Counted from the first letter of the stretch, positions 8,301 through 17,806 are shown. The stretch: DNA of 64,000 nt from Pseudomonas capsici (GCF_017165765.1 NZ_JAFGZD010000013.1:62001-126000); one strand, 5' to 3'. A program made the numbers and translations. The notes: a model not told the origin generated them from the sequence alone.

Positions 8301-9737
8301 TTAACGCTTTTTGCGGTTCTGGATGTGGATGGCACCGCCATTCACCGCCAGGGCCGCTTCGTGAAGCGATTCGGACAGGGTCGGGTGCGAGAAGACCATC
8401 ATGCCGATGTCTTCTGCACTGCTACCGAATTCCATTGCAATCGCGCCTTGCTGAACCAGCTCGGCAGCGCTTGGGCCAATGACATGCACGCCCAGTACGC
8501 GGTCGGTCTTGGCATCGGCGATGACCTTGACGAAACCGCCAGTGTCGTTGGCGGCCAAGGCACGACCACTGGCTGCGAACGGGAAGGTGCCGACATTGAC
8601 TTCAACGCCTTCGCTCTTCAGGGTCTGCTCGGTTTTACCAACCCACGCGATTTCCGGGTGAGTGTAGATAACCGAAGGAATCAGATTGTAGTTCATCTGA
8701 GCCTTGTGGCCCTTGATGCGCTCGACAACCATGATGCCCTCTTCCGAGGCTTTATGCGCCAGCATCAGACCACGAACCACGTCACCGATGGCGTAAACGC
8801 CCGGTACGCTGGTGGTGCAGTAGTCGTCGACGTAGATGAAGCCACGCTCATCCAGGTCCACGCCACTGTCGGCAGCCAGCAGGTCGGTGGTCACAGGGCG
8901 ACGACCGACGGCAACGATCAGACGATCGAAAGTGATGGTCTGCTCGCCGGTTGCGTCGGTGTAGCTGACCACAACTTCTTCGCCATCGACCTTGGAGCCG
9001 GTCACGCGAGCACCCAGCTTGATATCCAGGCCCTGCTTGGTGAAGGTTTTCAGCGCTTCCTTGGAAACGGCTTCGTCAGCAGCAGGGATGAACTTGTCCA
9101 GAGCTTCCAGAACGGTTACCTGAGCGCCCAGACGAGCCCATACCGAGCCCAGTTCCAGACCGATGACGCCAGCGCCGATCACGCCCAGACGCTTTGGTAC
9201 GGCCTGGAATTCCAGAGCACCGGTGGAGTCGACGATGACTTTCTGGTCGACCGGAGCCGGCGGAATGTCGATCGGACGCGAGCCGGAAGCCAGGATCACG
9301 TGCTCGGCTTCGATGATTTCAACGGTGCCATCAGCAGCAGTCAGCTCGACTTTCTTGCCGGCCAGCAGTTTGCCGTGGCCTTGCAGAGTGGTCACGCCGT
9401 TAGCCTTGAACAGGCTGGAAACGCCGCCAGTCAGGTTCTTGACGATGGTGGTCTTGCGGCCAACCATCGCAGGAACGTCAATGGATACTTCCGAAGTCGA
9501 AATACCGTGAACGCCGAAGGCGTTCTTGGCTTCGTAGAACTTCCAGGAGCTGTCCAGCAGAGCCTTGGAAGGAATGCAACCAACGTTCAGGCAGGTACCG
9601 CCCAAGGCCAGTTTGCCTTCCTTGTCCTGATACTTCTCGATGCAGGCAGTCTTGAAACCAAGTTGCGCAGCCTTGATGGCGGCAACATAACCGCCAGGGC
9701 CTGCGCCAATCACTACCACGTCGAATTTCTGGGACAT
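8301..9737 (-). CDS. lpd: Dihydrolipoyl dehydrogenase (E3)
   Basis: FAD-containing E3 component that reoxidises dihydrolipoamide with NAD+ for the 2-oxoglutarate dehydrogenase complex, and probably for other complexes. The N-terminal FAD site reads GAGPGGYVAAIKAAQLG. The redox-active disulfide is GGTCLNVGCIPSKALL. A second Rossmann motif (GAGVIGLELGSVWARLG) binds NAD. The C-terminal dimerisation domain has the His-Pro-Thr-Leu-Ser-Glu active-site segment. Its 478 residues are full length. AGGA lies 9 nt before the ATG. It sits third in sucA-sucB-lpd. Confidence 0.97.
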   Translation of the reverse strand: MSQKFDVVVIGAGPGGYVAAIKAAQLGFKTACIEKYQDKEGKLALGGTCLNVGCIPSKALLDSSWKFYEAKNAFGVHGISTSEVSIDVPAMVGRKTTIVKNLTGGVSSLFKANGVTTLQGHGKLLAGKKVELTAADGTVEIIEAEHVILASGSRPIDIPPAPVDQKVIVDSTGALEFQAVPKRLGVIGAGVIGLELGSVWARLGAQVTVLEALDKFIPAADEAVSKEALKTFTKQGLDIKLGARVTGSKVDGEEVVVSYTDATGEQTITFDRLIVAVGRRPVTTDLLAADSGVDLDERGFIYVDDYCTTSVPGVYAIGDVVRGLMLAHKASEEGIMVVERIKGHKAQMNYNLIPSVIYTHPEIAWVGKTEQTLKSEGVEVNVGTFPFAASGRALAANDTGGFVKVIADAKTDRVLGVHVIGPSAAELVQQGAIAMEFGSSAEDIGMMVFSHPTLSESLHEAALAVNGGAIHIQNRKKR

Positions 9738-9761
9738 AAAAAAGATTCCTTTTTAGCTGCG

Positions 9762-9902
9762 AGCTTCAAGCTGCAAGGCACAAGCCGATCTGCATTGTTC
9801 TGCAGAACAGGCTTGCAGCCTGTTAATTAGATGCAACATACCGCCCCAGGCTGCAGGTCGTTGCGCTTCTGTCTCGAAGCTTGCGACTTGCAGCTTGAGG
9901 CT
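9762..9902. repeat. Inverted pair of AGCTTGCAGC-type repeats between sucB and lpd
   Basis: GCTTCAAGCTGCAAG (9762-9776) and its near-perfect reverse complement (14 of 15 bases, 9888-9902) flank a third stem, AACAGGC-TTGCA-GCCTGTT (9806-9824). A related unit lies at 28649-28665. It looks like a degenerate REP-class palindrome inside the suc operon and would fold into a multi-stem structure in the mRNA between sucB and lpd. Confidence 0.6.
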
Positions 9903-9908
9903 GCGCCA

Positions 9909-11138
9909 TCAAATATCCAGCAGCAGACGAGCCGGATCTTCCAGCAGGTTCTTGATGGTAACGAGGAAGGTTACCGCTTCTTTACCGTCGATCAAACGGT
10001 GATCGTACGACAGAGCCAGATACATCATCGGACGAATCACGACCTGACCATTGACCGCCATAGGACGCTGCAGAATGTTGTGCATGCCCAGAATTGCGGC
10101 TTGTGGCGGGTTCACGATCGGCGTCGACATCATCGAACCGAAGGTACCACCGTTGGTGATGGTGAAGGTACCGCCGGTCATCTCGTCCAGGGACAGCTTG
10201 CCGTCACGAGCCTTCTTGCCGAAGGTGGCGATGCCGCCTTCGATTTCAGCCAGGCTCATCAGCTCGGCGTTACGCAGAACCGGTACGACCAGGCCACGAT
10301 CGCTGGAAACGGCAACACCGATGTCGGAGTAACCGTGGTAAACGATGTCGTTGCCGTCGATCGAAGCGTTGACTGCCGGGAAGCGCTTCAGCGCTTCGGT
10401 AGCGGCCTTGACGAAGAACGACATGAAGCCCAGGCGCACGCCATTGTGGGACTTCTCGAACAGATCCTTGTACTTGGCACGCAGCGCCATGACTTCGGTC
10501 ATGTCCACTTCGTTGAACGTGGTCAGCATCGCCATGTTCGACTGAGCTTCGACCAGACGCTTGGCAACGGTGGCACGTACGCGAGTCATCGGTACACGCT
10601 TCTCGACGCGATCGCCGGCAGCCAGTACAGGAGCGGCAGGTGCCGCGGCAGCAGGCTTGGCAGCAGGAGCAGCAGCCGGTGCGGATTTCTTGGCTTCTAC
10701 AGCGGCAACCACGTCTTCCTTGGTTACGCGACCGTCCTTGCCAGTGCCTTTGACGCTGGCCAGGTTGATGCCGTTTTCTTCAGCCAGCTTGCGAGCGGCA
10801 GGAGCTGCGATTGCATCTTCGTCAGCAGCCGATGCAGCAGCCTGGGCCGGTGCAGCAGCAGGTGCCGCGGCAGCAGGCGCAGGAGCGGCAGATGCGGTAG
10901 CGCCGGCATCCAGAGTTGCAACCACTTCGTTGGACAGGACGATGTCGCCCTCGCCTTTCACGATCGATGCCAGCACGCCGTCTGCTTCGGCCAGGACTTC
11001 AAGTACAACCTTGTCAGTCTCGATATCGACCAGCAGCTCGTCACGTTTTACCGCTTCGCCCGGTTGCTTGTGCCACTTGGAAATGGTGCCGTCGGCAACG
11101 GATTCCGGGAAAGAGGGGGCTTTGATCTCGATAGCCAT
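9909..11138 (-). CDS. sucB: 2-oxoglutarate dehydrogenase E2, dihydrolipoyl succinyltransferase
   Basis: The E2 core of the 2-oxoglutarate dehydrogenase complex. One lipoyl domain lies at about residues 1-75, with the lipoylated lysine in DIETDKVVLEV. An Ala/Pro-rich linker is followed by the peripheral subunit-binding domain (about 110-145, APAARKLAEENGINLASVKGTG). A second Ala-rich linker leads to the acyltransferase domain, which ends in the catalytic LSYDHRLIDGKEA motif. The 409 residues are normal length. It lies 41 bp downstream of sucA. Confidence 0.97.
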   Translation of the reverse strand: MAIEIKAPSFPESVADGTISKWHKQPGEAVKRDELLVDIETDKVVLEVLAEADGVLASIVKGEGDIVLSNEVVATLDAGATASAAPAPAAAAPAAAPAQAAASAADEDAIAAPAARKLAEENGINLASVKGTGKDGRVTKEDVVAAVEAKKSAPAAAPAAKPAAAAPAAPVLAAGDRVEKRVPMTRVRATVAKRLVEAQSNMAMLTTFNEVDMTEVMALRAKYKDLFEKSHNGVRLGFMSFFVKAATEALKRFPAVNASIDGNDIVYHGYSDIGVAVSSDRGLVVPVLRNAELMSLAEIEGGIATFGKKARDGKLSLDEMTGGTFTITNGGTFGSMMSTPIVNPPQAAILGMHNILQRPMAVNGQVVIRPMMYLALSYDHRLIDGKEAVTFLVTIKNLLEDPARLLLDI

Positions 11139-11179
11139 TATCTGTAATTCCTTAATTCGGTTTCTAATGCTCGAAGGCG

Positions 11180-14011
11180 TTAAACAGTGAAGGCATCTTG
11201 CAGGAGTTTTTCCTGCTGCTCGGCATGCATCGAAGCATAACCACAGGCTGGAGCGGCAGAAGCGTCACGACCGGCATACTCGAGAACGAGGCTGCGGTTA
11301 TGGTTGCTCATGCTGCGACGCAAGTGGTGTTGACTGCTGTACCAGGCACCCTGGTTCATCGGCTCTTCCTGACACCACACTACATTCTGCAGGTTGGTGT
11401 AAGGCGCGATCGCTTCCATGAGATCATCTTCAGGGAACGGATACAGCTGTTCGATACGTACGATTGCGATGTCTTCGCGGCCTTCGGCACGGCGTTTTTC
11501 CAGCAGGTCGTAGTAGACCTTGCCGCCACACAGAACCAGACGGGTCACCTTGGCCGGATCGAGAGCATCGACTTCCGGGATCACGGTCTGGAACGAGCCT
11601 TCGGCCAGTTCTTCCAGAGTCGAGACCGCCAGTTTGTGGCGCAGCAGCGACTTCGGCGTCAGCACGATCAGCGGCTTGCGCAGCGGACGAATGACCTGAC
11701 GACGCAACAGGTGGTAGATCTGCGCCGGAGTAGTCGGGACACATACCTGGATGTTGTGCTCGGCACACAGTTGCAGATAACGCTCGAGACGTGCCGACGA
11801 GTGCTCAGGCCCCTGCCCTTCATAACCGTGAGGCAGCAGCATGGTCAGACCGCACAGACGGCCCCACTTGTGCTCGCCGCTGGTGATGAACTGGTCGATG
11901 ACCACTTGCGCGCCGTTGGCGAAGTCGCCGAACTGGGCTTCCCAGATGACCAGAGCGTTAGGCTCGGTGGTCGAGTAGCCGTATTCGTAAGCCAGTACCG
12001 CTTCTTCGGAGAGGAACGAGTCGTACAGGTCGAAACGCGGCTGACCGGCGAACAGGTTCTTCAGAGGAATGTAGGTACTTGCGTCTTTCTGGTTGTGCAG
12101 CACGGCATGACGGTGCGAGAACGTACCGCGACCGATGTCCTGACCCGTCATGCGGATCGGGTGACCTTCGAAAGCCAGGGTCGCGTACGCCATGGTTTCG
12201 GCGTAACCCCAGTTGATCGGCAGGCCGCCGGCTTGCATCTTCTGACGGTCTTCGTAGATCTTCTGGACCTGACGCTGAACGACGAAGCCTTCTGGCAGCT
12301 CCATCAGCTTGGCAGACAGTTCCTGCAAGGTCTTGAGGTCGAAACGGGTGTCGTGACGCGCAGTCCAGGCATGGCCCAGATAAGGACGCCAGTCGACGAA
12401 CAGCTCCTTGTTCGGCTCCTTGACCAGACTCTTCACAACATGCAGACCGTTATCCAGCGCATTGCGATAATCATCGACCTTGGCCTGGACACGCTCTTCA
12501 GTGAGAACACCGGCCTTGATCAACTGCTCGGCGTACAACTCACGGGTCGTGCGCTGCTTGGTGATCTGCTGGTACATCAAAGGCTGGGTGCCGCTAGGCT
12601 CGTCCGCTTCGTTGTGACCGCGACGACGGTAGCAGACCAGATCGATCACGATGTCACGCTTGAACTGCATGCGGTAATCGATAGCCAGCTGGGTCACGAA
12701 CACCACGGCTTCCGGGTCATCGCCATTCACATGGAGAATCGGAGCCTGGATCATCTTGGCAACGTCGGTCGCGTACTCGGTGGAACGCGAGTCCAGCGGG
12801 TTGCTGATGGTGAAACCAACCTGGTTGTTGATAACGATATGGATGGTACCGCCAGTCTTGAAGCCGCGGGTCTGCGACATCTGGAAGGTTTCCATGACCA
12901 CGCCCTGACCTGCGAACGCAGCGTCACCGTGGAGGGAAATCGGCAGAACCTTGTCACCGTTCGGATCGTTGCGACGATCCTGACGCGCACGCACGGACCC
13001 CTCGACCACCGGAGAAACGATTTCCAGGTGAGACGGGTTGAATGCCATGGCCAGGTGGACTTCACCACCTGCGGTCATTACGTTGGAAGAGAAACCCTGG
13101 TGATATTTGACGTCACCGGAGCCCAGCTCCACTTTCTTCTTGCCTTCGAACTCGTCGAACAGCTCGCGCGGGTTCTTGCCGAAGGTGTTGACCAGCACGT
13201 TCAGACGGCCACGGTGGGCCATGCCGATCACGACTTCCTTGGTACCGTAGGAACCGGAGCGCTGAATCAGTTCGTCCAGCATCGGAATCAGGCTTTCGCC
13301 GCCTTCCAGACCAAAGCGTTTGGTGCCCGGGTATTTGGTACCCAGGTATTTTTCCAGACCTTCAGCTGCCGTGACACGCTCAAGCAGGTGGCTCTGGATT
13401 TCAGCAGAGAACGCAGGACGGCCACGTACGCTTTCAAGACGCTGCATGAACCAGTTGCGCTGCTCGGAATCAACGATGTGCGTGAACTCCGAACCGATGG
13501 TGCGACAATATGTCTGCTGCAACGCTTCGTGAATTTCGCGTAGGCTCGCTTCCTCTTTGCCGATGAACAGGTCGCCGGCACGGAAAGTCGTATCAAGATC
13601 GGCATTGGTCAAGCCGTAGTGATTGATCGACAGATCGGCCGGAGCAGGACGCTGCCACAGGCCCAGCGGATCGAGCTGGGCAACCTGATGGCCGCGCATA
13701 CGATATGCCTGGATCAGTCGCAATACTTCAACTTGCTTCTTCTCGTGCTCGCTGCTCACGCTCCCGGCAGATACCGGCTGGGCGCGGCGCTGGTTTTTGG
13801 CCAGCAACACGAAATGATCGCGAATCGTGGAATGCGATACATCGGTGGCAGAGTTGCCGTCTGCTGGCAACTTCTGAAAGTAGGTGCGCCATTCTTCTGG
13901 CACAGCGTTAGGGTCGTGCAGGTAGAGCTCATAAAGCTCTTCCACATAGGCAGCGTTACCACCGGATAGGTGGGCACTGTTCCACATGCGCTGCATCACG
14001 CTTTCTTGCAT
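11180..14011 (-). CDS. sucA: 2-oxoglutarate dehydrogenase E1
   Basis: The thiamine-diphosphate-dependent E1 that decarboxylates 2-oxoglutarate and transfers succinyl to the E2 lipoyl group. Its 943 residues are the full length of the family. The N-terminal segment that binds E2 (NAAYVEELYELYLHDP) is present. The ThDP site includes GMAHRGRLNVL and the GDD-N(X)n-N type motif (HGDAAFAGQGVVMETFQ). The C-terminal transketolase-like half ends in RNMSNHNR-like Arg/Ser-rich sequence. The start is the usual MQESVMQRMW, with GAGGGTG upstream. About 180-260 bp separate it from sdhB. Confidence 0.97.
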   Translation of the reverse strand: MQESVMQRMWNSAHLSGGNAAYVEELYELYLHDPNAVPEEWRTYFQKLPADGNSATDVSHSTIRDHFVLLAKNQRRAQPVSAGSVSSEHEKKQVEVLRLIQAYRMRGHQVAQLDPLGLWQRPAPADLSINHYGLTNADLDTTFRAGDLFIGKEEASLREIHEALQQTYCRTIGSEFTHIVDSEQRNWFMQRLESVRGRPAFSAEIQSHLLERVTAAEGLEKYLGTKYPGTKRFGLEGGESLIPMLDELIQRSGSYGTKEVVIGMAHRGRLNVLVNTFGKNPRELFDEFEGKKKVELGSGDVKYHQGFSSNVMTAGGEVHLAMAFNPSHLEIVSPVVEGSVRARQDRRNDPNGDKVLPISLHGDAAFAGQGVVMETFQMSQTRGFKTGGTIHIVINNQVGFTISNPLDSRSTEYATDVAKMIQAPILHVNGDDPEAVVFVTQLAIDYRMQFKRDIVIDLVCYRRRGHNEADEPSGTQPLMYQQITKQRTTRELYAEQLIKAGVLTEERVQAKVDDYRNALDNGLHVVKSLVKEPNKELFVDWRPYLGHAWTARHDTRFDLKTLQELSAKLMELPEGFVVQRQVQKIYEDRQKMQAGGLPINWGYAETMAYATLAFEGHPIRMTGQDIGRGTFSHRHAVLHNQKDASTYIPLKNLFAGQPRFDLYDSFLSEEAVLAYEYGYSTTEPNALVIWEAQFGDFANGAQVVIDQFITSGEHKWGRLCGLTMLLPHGYEGQGPEHSSARLERYLQLCAEHNIQVCVPTTPAQIYHLLRRQVIRPLRKPLIVLTPKSLLRHKLAVSTLEELAEGSFQTVIPEVDALDPAKVTRLVLCGGKVYYDLLEKRRAEGREDIAIVRIEQLYPFPEDDLMEAIAPYTNLQNVVWCQEEPMNQGAWYSSQHHLRRSMSNHNRSLVLEYAGRDASAAPACGYASMHAEQQEKLLQDAFTV

Positions 14012-14191
14012 GCTTGGTCACCCTCGGTAAGGGGACACCACCGGCGAAGACGCCATAGCAAACATGAAACAGTCGTGTGCAGCGACCATATCAAGTCACT
14101 AAGGATCACGCAGATAGCCCGGGTACCAGCCCGGATGCCCCTGCTGGTCTCATTTCTTCAAAATAAGAGCGGCAGCCTTGCGAGCCACTGC

Positions 14192-14263
14192 TCAGGTTAA
14201 AGCCACGACGCCGGTTGAAGCCTGCGCCGCGGCTACTTTACGTGCAACGGTGTTACGGTACAG
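14192..14263 (-). other. Short coding-like stretch after sdhB, no canonical start
   Basis: Immediately after the sdhB stop, in the +1 frame relative to sdhB, 23 codons beginning CTG (14263) run to a TGA at 14192. They read LYRNTVARKVAAAQ and then ASTGVVALT. Codon choice looks like neighbouring genes (G/C-rich third positions), and the frame is also open back into the end of sdhB. There is no ATG, GTG or TTG with a ribosome-binding site. It could be a remnant of a longer reading frame, a frameshift extension of SdhB, or chance. The rest of 14012-14270 shows no gene. Confidence 0.25.
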
Positions 14264-14270
14264 CGATAAA

Positions 14271-14975
14271 TCAGACGCCGCTTTGCAGAAGCATGTTGCG
14301 TACGTGACCGATTGCCTTGGTCGGGTTGAGACCTTTAGGGCAAACGTTCACGCAGTTCATGATCCCGCGGCAGCGGAACACACTGAACGGGTCATCAAGC
14401 GAAGCCAGACGCTCGGAAGTCCGGGTGTCACGGCTGTCAGCCAGGAAGCGATAGGCTTGCAGCAGAGCAGCCGGGCCCAGGAACTTGTCCGGGTTCCACC
14501 AGAAGGACGGGCAGGAAGTCGAGCAGCAAGCGCACAGAATACACTCGTACAGACCATCCAGCTTCTCGCGCTCTTCCGGGCTCTGCAGACGCTCGATGGC
14601 CGGAGCCGGAGTGTCATTCTGCAGGAAAGGCTTCACCTTCTCGTATTGCTTGTAGAAGATGCTCATATCGACTACCAAGTCACGAATAACCGGCAAACCA
14701 GGCAGTGGACGCACGACCAGCTTGTTATTCTTGACCACGGACGACAGTGGAGTGATGCAGGCAAGACCGTTCTTGCCGTTGATGTTCATGCCATCGGAAC
14801 CACACACGCCTTCACGGCAGGAGCGACGGTACGAGAAACCTTCATCCTGTTCCTTGACCAGGGCCAGTACGTCAAGAACCATCAGGTCCTTGCCGCCGGT
14901 ATCAACCTGGAACTCCTGCATGAACGGCGCTGCGTCCTGATCAGGGTTGTAACGATAAACACTGACTTGCAACAT
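14271..14975 (-). CDS. sdhB: Succinate dehydrogenase iron-sulfur subunit
   Basis: The iron-sulfur subunit of complex II, carrying electrons from FAD on SdhA to ubiquinone. The [2Fe-2S] ligands are in SCREGVCGSDGMNI with the downstream C of LACITPL. The [4Fe-4S]/[3Fe-4S] cysteines are in CILCACCSTSCPSFWWN and CVNVCPKGLNP. The chosen start is MLQVSVYRYNP at 14975, giving 234 residues, with AAGGG 8 nt upstream. The in-frame GTG nine bases earlier lies inside that ribosome-binding region. It lies 11 bp downstream of sdhA. Confidence 0.97.
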   Translation of the reverse strand: MLQVSVYRYNPDQDAAPFMQEFQVDTGGKDLMVLDVLALVKEQDEGFSYRRSCREGVCGSDGMNINGKNGLACITPLSSVVKNNKLVVRPLPGLPVIRDLVVDMSIFYKQYEKVKPFLQNDTPAPAIERLQSPEEREKLDGLYECILCACCSTSCPSFWWNPDKFLGPAALLQAYRFLADSRDTRTSERLASLDDPFSVFRCRGIMNCVNVCPKGLNPTKAIGHVRNMLLQSGV

Positions 14976-14986
14976 ATCGGTCACCC

Positions 14987-16759
14987 TTAATAAGTCCGAA
15001 CCTTGGGTTCAAAAGTCGGAACAGTTTTTGGCGAGAAGTTCACGTCACGCTTGGCTACGCGCTTTTCACCCGGGAAGTACAGGGTGTGGCACAGCCAGTT
15101 ATCGTCATCGCGATCTTCAAAGTCTTCACGGGCGTGGGCGCCGCGCGATTCCTTACGATGTTCTGCTGCAATCGCCGTGGCTTCGGCAACTTCCAGCAGG
15201 TTTTGCAGTTCAAGCGCTTCGATACGGGCAGTGTTGAATGCCTGGCTCTTGTCGTTGATCTTGACGTTGGCGATGCGCTCGCGCAGACCAGCCAACTGGG
15301 CAATCCCCTTCTGCATGTATTCGCCGGTACGGAATACACCGAAGTAGTTCTGCATGCAGCTTTGCAGCTCTTTACGCAGCGAAGCGACGTCTTCACCGGT
15401 GGTACGCTCGTTGAGGCCGGACAGACGCGCCAGGGCAGCGTCGACATCGGACTCGGAGGCACGACGGTAGTCGACACCTTCACGCAGGCTCTGCTCCAGG
15501 TGCAGACCGGCAGCGCGACCGAAGACCACCAGGTCGAGCAGCGAGTTACCGCCCAGACGGTTGGCGCCATGCACGGATACGCAAGCCACTTCACCTACAG
15601 CGAACAGACCCGGAACGATCTTGTCGGCGCCGGTGGCATCCTGGGTGATCGCCTGACCATGAATGTTGGTGGCGATGCCACCCATCATGTAGTGGCAGGT
15701 CGGAACGACCGGGATCGGAGCCAGAGCAGGATCGACGTGGGCGAAAGTCTTGGACAGCTCCATGATGCCCGGCAGACGGCTGTGCAACACTTCTTCGCCC
15801 AGGTGATCGAGCTTGAGCATCACGTGATCGCCATCCGGACCACAACCGTTACCGGCGATGATCTCTTTGACCATGGAACGGGCAACAACGTCACGACCGG
15901 CAAGGTCCTTGGCGTTCGGAGCATAACGCTCCATGAAACGCTCGCCATGCTTGTTGATCAGGTAACCACCTTCACCACGGCAGCCTTCGGTGACCAGTAC
16001 ACCTGCGCCGGCAATACCGGTCGGGTGGAACTGCCACATTTCGATGTCCTGAACAGGAACACCGGCACGCAGGGCCATGCCCACACCGTCGCCGGTGTTG
16101 ATCAGGGCGTTGGTGGTGGAAGAGTAGATACGACCTGCACCGCCGGTGGCCAGTACGGTTGCATTGGCGCGGATGTAGGAGGTTTCGCCTGTTTCGATGC
16201 AGATAGCGATGATGCCGACAAAGGCGCCATCCTGGTTCTTCACCAGATCCACTGCATAGTATTCGTTCAGGAATACGGTGCCAGCCTTCAGGTTGGCCTG
16301 ATACAGGGTGTGCAGCAGAGCATGACCGGTACGGTCGGCAGCAGCACAGGTACGTGCAGCCTGACCGCCTTTACCGAAGTCCTTGGACTGACCACCGAAA
16401 GGACGCTGGTAAATGCGGCCCTGCTCGGTGCGGGAGAACGGCAAGCCCATGTGCTCGAGCTCGAAGACTGCTTCCGGACCTACGGAACACATGTATTCGA
16501 TAGCGTCCTGGTCACCGATGTAGTCGGAGCCTTTGACGGTATCGTACATGTGCCAGCGCCAGTCATCGTTCGGGTCGGCCGAAGCGATGGCGCAGGTGAT
16601 GCCGCCCTGTGCGGATACGGTATGCGAGCGAGTCGGGAATACCTTGGTGACAACAGCGGTCTTGTGACCACCCTGGGCCAGCTGCAAGGCAGCGCGCATG
16701 CCAGCGCCGCCGCCACCGATGATGATGGCGTCGAAGGAAAGTGTATTTGTGTTAGCCAT
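14987..16759 (-). CDS. sdhA: Succinate dehydrogenase flavoprotein subunit
   Basis: Catalytic subunit of complex II, oxidising succinate to fumarate with covalently bound FAD. The dinucleotide fold is IIIGGGGAGMRAALQLA. The FAD-linking histidine lies in TRSHTVSAQGGI. The active-site HPTGI and the arginine-containing GANRLGGNSLLD segment are present. Its 590 residues are full length. It lies 3 bp downstream of sdhD on the minus strand, inside sdhCDAB. Confidence 0.98.
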   Translation of the reverse strand: MANTNTLSFDAIIIGGGGAGMRAALQLAQGGHKTAVVTKVFPTRSHTVSAQGGITCAIASADPNDDWRWHMYDTVKGSDYIGDQDAIEYMCSVGPEAVFELEHMGLPFSRTEQGRIYQRPFGGQSKDFGKGGQAARTCAAADRTGHALLHTLYQANLKAGTVFLNEYYAVDLVKNQDGAFVGIIAICIETGETSYIRANATVLATGGAGRIYSSTTNALINTGDGVGMALRAGVPVQDIEMWQFHPTGIAGAGVLVTEGCRGEGGYLINKHGERFMERYAPNAKDLAGRDVVARSMVKEIIAGNGCGPDGDHVMLKLDHLGEEVLHSRLPGIMELSKTFAHVDPALAPIPVVPTCHYMMGGIATNIHGQAITQDATGADKIVPGLFAVGEVACVSVHGANRLGGNSLLDLVVFGRAAGLHLEQSLREGVDYRRASESDVDAALARLSGLNERTTGEDVASLRKELQSCMQNYFGVFRTGEYMQKGIAQLAGLRERIANVKINDKSQAFNTARIEALELQNLLEVAEATAIAAEHRKESRGAHAREDFEDRDDDNWLCHTLYFPGEKRVAKRDVNFSPKTVPTFEPKVRTY

Positions 16760-16762
16760 GAA

Positions 16763-17131
16763 TCAGATACCCCAAAGAATCTGCACGCCCCAGACGAAGT
16801 AAGCGAACATCGCAACGCCGCAGACTGCCTGGAAGAGAAAACGTACTGCAGTCGCGGACTTGCCCATCGCCATCGGCGTCAGGTAGTCGGTCGCGATGGT
16901 CCACATGCCGACCCAGGCGTGAGCGCCCAGGGCAACGAAGGCCAGCAGACTGAAGATACGCATTCCGTTGTGCGAGAACAGCTCGTGCCACTGGGCATAG
17001 GTCAGGCCAGGGTGAGCGACGAGGTAGCCGATCAGGAAAATGAAATAAGCCGCGAGGACGACCGCTGAAACGCGCTGCGCCATCCAGTCATAGAGGCCCG
17101 AACGCGACAGGTTAGTGACGTTAGTTACCAT
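16763..17131 (-). CDS. sdhD: Succinate dehydrogenase membrane anchor subunit SdhD
   Basis: A small membrane anchor with three hydrophobic helices (VVLAAYFIFLIGYL, a central segment with the haem-ligand region ALGAHAWVGMWTIATDY, and a C-terminal helix). With SdhC it binds haem b and ubiquinone. The start at 17131 (MVTNVTNLSRSG, 122 residues) has AGGAG 7 nt upstream. An ATG two codons earlier is too close to that site. The start overlaps the sdhC stop by 7 nt, so translation is coupled. Confidence 0.93.
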   Translation of the reverse strand: MVTNVTNLSRSGLYDWMAQRVSAVVLAAYFIFLIGYLVAHPGLTYAQWHELFSHNGMRIFSLLAFVALGAHAWVGMWTIATDYLTPMAMGKSATAVRFLFQAVCGVAMFAYFVWGVQILWGI

Positions 17132-17499
17132 ATCCATACTCCTGCCAGGATGATCACCACCACGGAGACGGCGATAACGATTTTCGAGCCCAGTTTCCCG
17201 CCTTCCAGCGTTTCACCGACACCCGCGTCCATGATCAGGTGGCGAACACCGGCCACCAGGTGATACAGCAGGGCAGACAGCAGCGCCCAGATTACAAACT
17301 TGGCCAGCGGGCTGGTCAGACACGCTTTCACTTCACCGAAGGTCTCTTCGGAAGCCAGCGACTTGTCCATTGCATAAAGCATGATTGCAATGCCGACAAA
17401 GAGGATGACACCGGAGATACGGTGAAGGATGGACGTGTAAGCAGTGACTGGGAGCTTGATGGTCCTTAGGTCTAGATTTACAGGTCGTTGGCTTTTCAC
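17125..17499 (-). CDS. sdhC: Succinate dehydrogenase cytochrome b556 subunit SdhC
   Basis: Three-helix cytochrome b subunit anchoring complex II. The family signature RPVNLDL..LPVTAYTSILHRISG is near the N-terminus, and the haem-ligating histidine is in HLVAGVRHLIMD. The start is uncertain. I chose the GTG at 17499 (KSQRPVNLDLR, 124 residues), as in other SdhC proteins. An upstream in-frame TTG would add 11 residues. An A8 tract lies just before the start and could be a site for post-transcriptional control. It is the first gene of sdhCDAB, with a promoter about 135 bp upstream. Confidence 0.92.
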   Translation of the reverse strand: MKSQRPVNLDLRTIKLPVTAYTSILHRISGVILFVGIAIMLYAMDKSLASEETFGEVKACLTSPLAKFVIWALLSALLYHLVAGVRHLIMDAGVGETLEGGKLGSKIVIAVSVVVIILAGVWIW

Positions 17500-17634
17500 G
17501 GCTTTTTTTTCACACTGAAGAGCCCCTAACAATCAGGGCAAGTTGTTGGGAAGTGCACTGGTCAGGTACCCACCACCCAGGAAGTGACAACCCCCTTTAA
17601 AACGGGCCCAAAAGCCCTTGGCGGTCGGACGCCG

Positions 17635-17663
17635 AGTATAGACAGTTAGGCAACTAATGACAA
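17635..17663 (-). promoter_or_regulatory. Sigma70 promoter of sdhCDAB
   Basis: On the minus strand, TTGTCA (17658-17663), a 17-bp spacer and TATACT (17635-17640) form a near-consensus sigma70 promoter. It predicts a leader of about 130 nt before sdhC. That leader contains a G+C-rich hairpin candidate near 17601-17616 (GGGC/GCCC). Confidence 0.7.
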
Positions 17664-17778
17664 CGCGCAGACTTGCAGCAAATAGCGGATTGCGCAGATT
17701 GAATAAAAGGCGTAAACGGCTGCAATGGCTTGAAGAAACATCAACATAAAGGCCTTGCGGAACACGACTTTAGGCAAA

Positions 17779-17806
17779 TTGACTTTAGAATTTATCTAAC
17801 TATAGT
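17779..17806 (+). promoter_or_regulatory. Sigma70 promoter of gltA
   Basis: TTGACT (17779-17784), a 16-bp spacer and TATAGT (17801-17806) lie about 55 bp before gltA. With the minus-strand sdh promoter, this 365-bp divergent region holds both TCA promoters. No other gene is seen in it. Confidence 0.72.

Noticed and set aside
9796..9811. Possible LexA box (TTGT-N8-ACAG-like palindrome)
   Set aside because: It lies inside the suc operon within a REP-like structure, has an imperfect left half, and no SOS gene is next to it.
11198..13543. Very long open frame antisense to sucA (similar ones lie antisense to sdhA, lpd, etfBA and gltX)
   Set aside because: These mirror the codon bias of the genes on the other strand, lack ribosome-binding sites and show no family motifs.
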